64,000 nucleotides of DNA from Ewingella allii. GTDB lineage: Bacteria > Pseudomonadota > Gammaproteobacteria > Enterobacterales > Enterobacteriaceae. Made by a program: the position numbers and the translations under genes. Shown one piece after another: positions 60,796 through 64,000 of the stretch. The notes beneath the pieces are model-generated. The model saw only the letters and a program-made list of their open reading frames with translations, did not search any database and had not been told where the DNA came from. The stretch's first letter is position 1. Every line of letters begins with the position of its first letter. Where the stretch lies: positions 372,001 through 436,000 of the forward strand of contig NZ_JAWUDN010000001.1 in assembly GCF_044430645.1 (NCBI RefSeq), in the 5' to 3' direction.

Positions 60796-61265
60796 ACTGT
60801 ATTGATTCCTGTTTTTTCGCCCAAATAGCGCTGAACGTCGCGCTATATCGCGCTTATTCTCATTTTATGAGCTCTGAATGGCTCTTTTTTGTACTCCCCA
60901 GTGATGGTTGCTGAGAAGTGCTGTAATACTAATGTTAAAACGTAGCTTATTATAACCAACATGAAAAATAAGGATGAAATAAACGTATAGTATTTTTTAC
61001 ATGAATGATAAATGTCCGTTAATTAAACAATCCAAAATCAGACAGACGCGAATAATACGCGTTTTGCCCGTGATGGTAATCACAAATATTTATGAGAATG
61101 ACTGCAAGGTGGATACCAATATGTTAACTAATACAAGTTCTGGTCAGTAATTAATCAGGTGGTTGCGCTCTAAATAACACTAGCGCAAGGGTATTTGAGA
61201 AATTAGCCTCTGATTTCAATACCCATAATGCGCTATCTATATTTAATTCATTTTTATTGGATTTT
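60796..61265. other. 470-bp AT-rich intergenic region upstream of cycA
   Basis: Contains the cycA leader (minus strand) and, further out, AT-rich DNA with GCGAATAATACGCG near 61048 and GGGTATTTGAGAAATTAGCC...TCAATACCC near 61190-61225, a small inverted repeat. No gene seen. Confidence 0.4.
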
Positions 61266-62417
61266 TTATAGAGTATATGATTTCATTTTCTCTGTGATGT
61301 TTTTTCCCAATGAAATGAAGTATGTTTCGATGTAGTGGAAGGACATAATTGAAATGCAGCATATGAACAGCCACGAAATAGTCGAAGCGACAAGAACCCA
61401 CATTGGTTTTTCAAAAAGATCAAACCGCAACAATATTTTATTCATCATAAACCATGCAATTGGGTGCAGAAGATAAATGCTGAAACTAGCATCACCTAAC
61501 CTTCTAAAACCCGCGCTGGTAAGTAGGCCAAAAAAATTACCGCCCACACAAATCATGAAAAAGAAGAGTGCGTATATAATCAATGCTGTAAGCGTGTAAG
61601 GAGTATTATAACAACCAAAAATTATACTTGCTACAAAGGCAATTATAGTCAATACGTTCAACGATAATGTAGGTTTAAACGCTAATTTATTACTGATAGT
61701 TCTCACCAGCCCACCAAAGGCAAATGAAGAGATAAATAATGATGTTGAATAATCATATTTGCTATAAATATAATAACAGATAAAAAGTATAGCAATCATT
61801 AGACTTAATGATTCTTTTTTAATGTTAATTATAAACAATACAGGTAAGGAGAAATACAACATCCACTCCCAATAGAGCGTCCAGGTTACCCCACCGGAAA
61901 TTGTAAATGAATGAATGAATCCAAATAAATCTGGACGTTGATTGAGTACTGCGGCATCAAACCAATTTAAAAAATTATCGTTATAAACAAAATGTCCGCT
62001 TCTAACTTGCAGCAATATTGCGATCCCAATACACAGTACCGAAGATAAGGAAAGCATTGGAACTAGTCTGAAAAATCTTTTTATGTAGAATTTTAACCAA
62101 TCTGTTTTTTGGTCACATAAAGTGACAAATAATGATCCTGAAATCATAAAGAAAATGATCACCCCAAATTGTCCTGCAAAAGTATCAAAAATGTTATCTG
62201 GGACTTTCCATTGTCCAGTTATGGTGTAATTTCTACCAACAATGAAATGATGCAATGCCACAAAGGATGCTAATAGATATCTTAAACCATCAATGTTCTG
62301 CATTCTGGTTTCTTTGATATCTTTATCTATAAAACTGAAGAATCTCGTACTAAATATTCCCCCAGAGAGGATTATTAAGAACGCGGCCCAAAGTAAGTGA
62401 TAGTTTGATTGAAGCAT
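61266..62417 (-). CDS. Acyltransferase-3 family membrane protein (O-acetylase type)
   Basis: A 383-residue protein with about ten helices, low in GC compared with the rest of the window. Acyltransferase-3 motifs: Arg46-x10-His57 in NIDGLRYLLASFVALHH, FGVIIFFMISGSLF, and FYIKRFFRLVP. Relatives transfer acetyl groups to O-antigen or other glycans at the inner membrane. There are no other surface-polysaccharide genes nearby, and base composition suggests horizontal gain. Substrate unknown. Confidence 0.85.
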   Translation of the reverse strand: MLQSNYHLLWAAFLIILSGGIFSTRFFSFIDKDIKETRMQNIDGLRYLLASFVALHHFIVGRNYTITGQWKVPDNIFDTFAGQFGVIIFFMISGSLFVTLCDQKTDWLKFYIKRFFRLVPMLSLSSVLCIGIAILLQVRSGHFVYNDNFLNWFDAAVLNQRPDLFGFIHSFTISGGVTWTLYWEWMLYFSLPVLFIINIKKESLSLMIAILFICYYIYSKYDYSTSLFISSFAFGGLVRTISNKLAFKPTLSLNVLTIIAFVASIIFGCYNTPYTLTALIIYALFFFMICVGGNFFGLLTSAGFRRLGDASFSIYLLHPIAWFMMNKILLRFDLFEKPMWVLVASTISWLFICCISIMSFHYIETYFISLGKNITEKMKSYTL

Positions 62418-63091
62418 GTACCCTCTTGATTTTTAAGCCGTATGTTAGATATAAGGTTGTATTATAACCTCACTTTTTTTAATAAAATATAAAAATTATT
62501 AAAATTCGCATATTATATATATTTTATATAGCAACAAGCTAAATAAATATAATTATATTTGGTGCTTTTGTAACAAGGATTAATAAAGATATGGTTATGG
62601 AGCCTGTTCGGGGGCGGTTCGACTTGTTACCTAATGGACCAATAACTAAGAAGGCGAGTCTTCATGTCTTACCTAATGGCACTATGAGATATGCCAATGA
62701 TAAAAAATATTGACTTTTCGTTAGAATTGTTATGAGCGGTGTGAGGTCATGTTAAAGAACTGAATCAGTTTTACCTTGCGTACAAAAGAGGTATGGGGAG
62801 CCAAGCTCTGTAGGTAAGGGTAACTATCTATAAATTAGGCTTAAATTGATGTGAGATATAATCTTTAAATATCTTATTAGTGATTTGTTCTTATTAATCA
62901 ATTTTAATGAGTATTTGTCAGTATAAATGGCTATTTATTTCCATATCTAAGAATTATTCACTCTAAGTACATTTATCGTACATGTTGTGTGATAATTCCT
63001 AAGAATTCTTTATATTTTCAATGGAAATTTTGAAAATTTAGGATTATTCTGTACGCGCTTTCACTTATTTGTGTTTTCTACAGGTATCAGG
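62418..63091. other. 674-bp very AT-rich, gene-poor region
   Basis: Strongly AT-rich with runs such as TATATATATTTTATATA near 62512-62528. One 40-codon frame (62591-62713) is listed separately. No IS ends, inverted repeats of transposon type or RNA gene recognised. Likely the flank of acquired DNA and a candidate H-NS-bound region. Confidence 0.4.
62591..62713 (+). CDS. Possible 40-residue peptide with duplicated LPNG motif
   Basis: An ATG at 62591 opens MVMEPVRGRFDLLPNGPITK and continues with HVLPNGTMRYANDKKY. The motif LPNG occurs twice, 14 residues apart. AAGGA lies upstream at loose spacing. It could be a small protein or the tail of a decayed gene. Confidence 0.3.
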   Translation: MVMEPVRGRFDLLPNGPITKKASLHVLPNGTMRYANDKKY

Positions 63092-63475
63092 ATGATGAAA
63101 ATTAAGCCATTGTTTTTGTGCGTGATTCCACTTGCACTAATTGCTTCATTTGCATATGGGAATTATGGAAGTGCCAAAACCCCAATTTATGTAAAGGAAG
63201 CAGTTGCCTCTGTAAGTTCTAAAATGTCATATAGCTTTGGTATGAGTAAATGCCTGCCTGCTGCTGAAAAAGACGGTTCATGGCAAATTCAATGCTCGCC
63301 AATTAAGGGTGGGGAGCCTCTTCAGTTTGTTGTCTACCCAGCAGAAAAATCGCCTTATGATGTCGCAACGTCATTTTATTTAATTGCCAATAACGATATG
63401 GCTAGAAAAAATGCCGACAAAGGTCTTTTAAGCTATTTAATGATCGACGTTGATAAAAAAGAACATAAGATTTAA
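63092..63475 (+). CDS. Small exported protein of unknown function
   Basis: A 127-residue protein with a Sec signal (MMKIKPLFLCVIPLALIASFAYGN). The mature part has two cysteines (SKCLPAAEKDGSWQIQCSP) that could form a disulfide, and FVVYPAEKSPYDVATSFYLIANN. I do not recognise the family. AT-rich like its left flank. Start taken at the first of two adjacent ATGs. It has its own terminator. Confidence 0.7.
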   Translation: MMKIKPLFLCVIPLALIASFAYGNYGSAKTPIYVKEAVASVSSKMSYSFGMSKCLPAAEKDGSWQIQCSPIKGGEPLQFVVYPAEKSPYDVATSFYLIANNDMARKNADKGLLSYLMIDVDKKEHKI

Positions 63476-63511
63476 CGTTTTTGATATATAAATAGAATTA
63501 AAGTGAAAAAT

Positions 63512-63535
63512 AAGCCTCGCTATTGCGAGGTTTTT
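63512..63535 (+). terminator. Terminator of the exported-protein gene
   Basis: AAGCCTCGC-TATT-GCGAGG stem followed by TTTTT. Confidence 0.88.
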
Positions 63536-63550
63536 CGCTTTATAAAAGCC

Positions 63551-63582
63551 AAAAAAAAGCCTGCAATTAAGCAGGCTTTTTG
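63551..63582. terminator. Second, bidirectional terminator before fabV
   Basis: AAAAGCCTGC-AATTAA-GCAGGCTTTT with A and T runs on either side; it ends fabV on the minus strand. Confidence 0.92.
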
Positions 63583-63607
63583 TTTTCAGCGTTTGAACGA
63601 TTAAGAT

Positions 63608-64000
63608 TTAAACTAATTCGATGACGTCGAAGTTCACTTCGGCGCTGACGTCAGCGTCGTAATCCACGCCTTTCAGGCCGAAGCCGAACAGGCGCAGGAA
63701 CTCTTCTTTGTAGCTCTGGTAATCAGTCAGCTGATAGATATTGTCATCGTTCAGTTGCTTCCAGATCTCGCCACAGGTTTTCTGCACTTCGTCACGTAGT
63801 TCCCAGTCATCCAGGCGCAGACGGTTTTTGTCGTCGGTGGTTGGCGTCTGGTCATTGTACATTTTGGTCGCAAACAGGCGTTGGATCTGCTCAATACAGC
63901 CTTCGTGGATACCTTGCTCTTTCATGATTTTGAACACGATAGAGATGTACAGAGGCATAACCGGAATCGCAGCAGAAGCCTGAGTCACGACAGATTTCAG
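63608..64000 (-). CDS. fabV: Enoyl-ACP/CoA reductase FabV, C-terminal part
   Basis: 131 codons of the 3' end of a longer gene; the frame is open to the window edge. It matches the C-terminus of the FabV-type NADH-dependent trans-2-enoyl reductase (SVVTQASAAIPVMPLYISIVFKIMKEQG, HEGCIEQIQRLFATKMY, RLRLDDWELRDEVQ, EFLRLFGFGL). The GTG at 63988 is internal. FabV does the last reduction of fatty-acid elongation and is triclosan-insensitive. The catalytic Tyr motif lies outside the window. Confidence 0.93.
   Translation of the reverse strand: MKSVVTQASAAIPVMPLYISIVFKIMKEQGIHEGCIEQIQRLFATKMYNDQTPTTDDKNRLRLDDWELRDEVQKTCGEIWKQLNDDNIYQLTDYQSYKEEFLRLFGFGLKGVDYDADVSAEVNFDVIELV

Overview
The window is a chromosomal segment of an enterobacterium (order Enterobacterales). 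Gene content and start/stop overlaps resemble the Yersiniaceae (Rahnella/Rouxiella/Ewingella/Serratia-like). That placement is an inference from protein similarity recalled from memory, not from a search. Several blocks keep E. coli-like linkage: pbpG, yohP, yohC and dld; osmF-yehY-yehX-yehW; and sbcB, yeeA and tmaR. There are about 60 protein genes, one tRNA-Asn, no IS element, no prophage and no CRISPR array.

Layout. 1-5.6 kb: cell-wall endopeptidase PbpG (cut by the window edge), the 27-residue YohP, an Asp/Glu racemase-like protein, the aldo/keto reductase Gpr, YohC and respiratory D-lactate dehydrogenase Dld. 5.7-9.5 kb: a phosphonate/phosphite-type ABC importer (phnC-phnD-phnE-phnE2). 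9.6-13.3 kb: succinate-semialdehyde-type dehydrogenase, a DHCW-motif cupin, DdlA and a TM2 protein. 13.4-16.3 kb: four tandem secreted DUF1471 proteins and a small secreted protein, facing a TetR regulator, with six related AT-rich operator-like sites among them. 16.5-20.4 kb: a suppressor-of-fused-like protein, a GH18 chitinase-like protein and an MFS carrier. 20.8-26.0 kb: the Yeh/OsmF osmoprotectant-type importer, a 57-residue membrane peptide and YedA. 26.5-30.9 kb: putrescine genes puuD, puuA and puuP. 31.7-36.2 kb: sbcB, yeeA, tmaR and an EntS-like MFS carrier. 36.5-44.5 kb: afuCBA plus uhpCBA, read here as a hexose-phosphate uptake locus with its own sensor and regulator. 44.7-47.5 kb: an SGNH-fold protein, a 2-hydroxyacid dehydrogenase and a DUF805 protein. 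47.6-50.1 kb: an orphan 821-residue HrpK-like type III secretion protein behind a near-consensus hrp box. 50.2-52.5 kb: YaiL, an RluA-family synthase, tRNA-Asn and a HigB/HigA-type toxin-antitoxin pair. 52.6-59.3 kb: the complete rutABCDEFG uracil-degradation operon with divergent rutR and a RutR-like operator. 59.4-64 kb: cycA, an AT-rich island (acyltransferase-3 gene, 0.7 kb of gene-poor DNA, a small exported protein) and the 3' end of fabV.

The two most unusual signals are these. First, the hrp-box-driven HrpK-like gene has no type III secretion genes around it, so the system must be elsewhere in the genome or lost. Second, three large mosaic palindromic elements (about 170, 420 and 640 bp) lie between convergent genes. 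They are built of nested hairpins, two copies share compensatory base changes in one stem, and two end in a GAAGTT tandem repeat.
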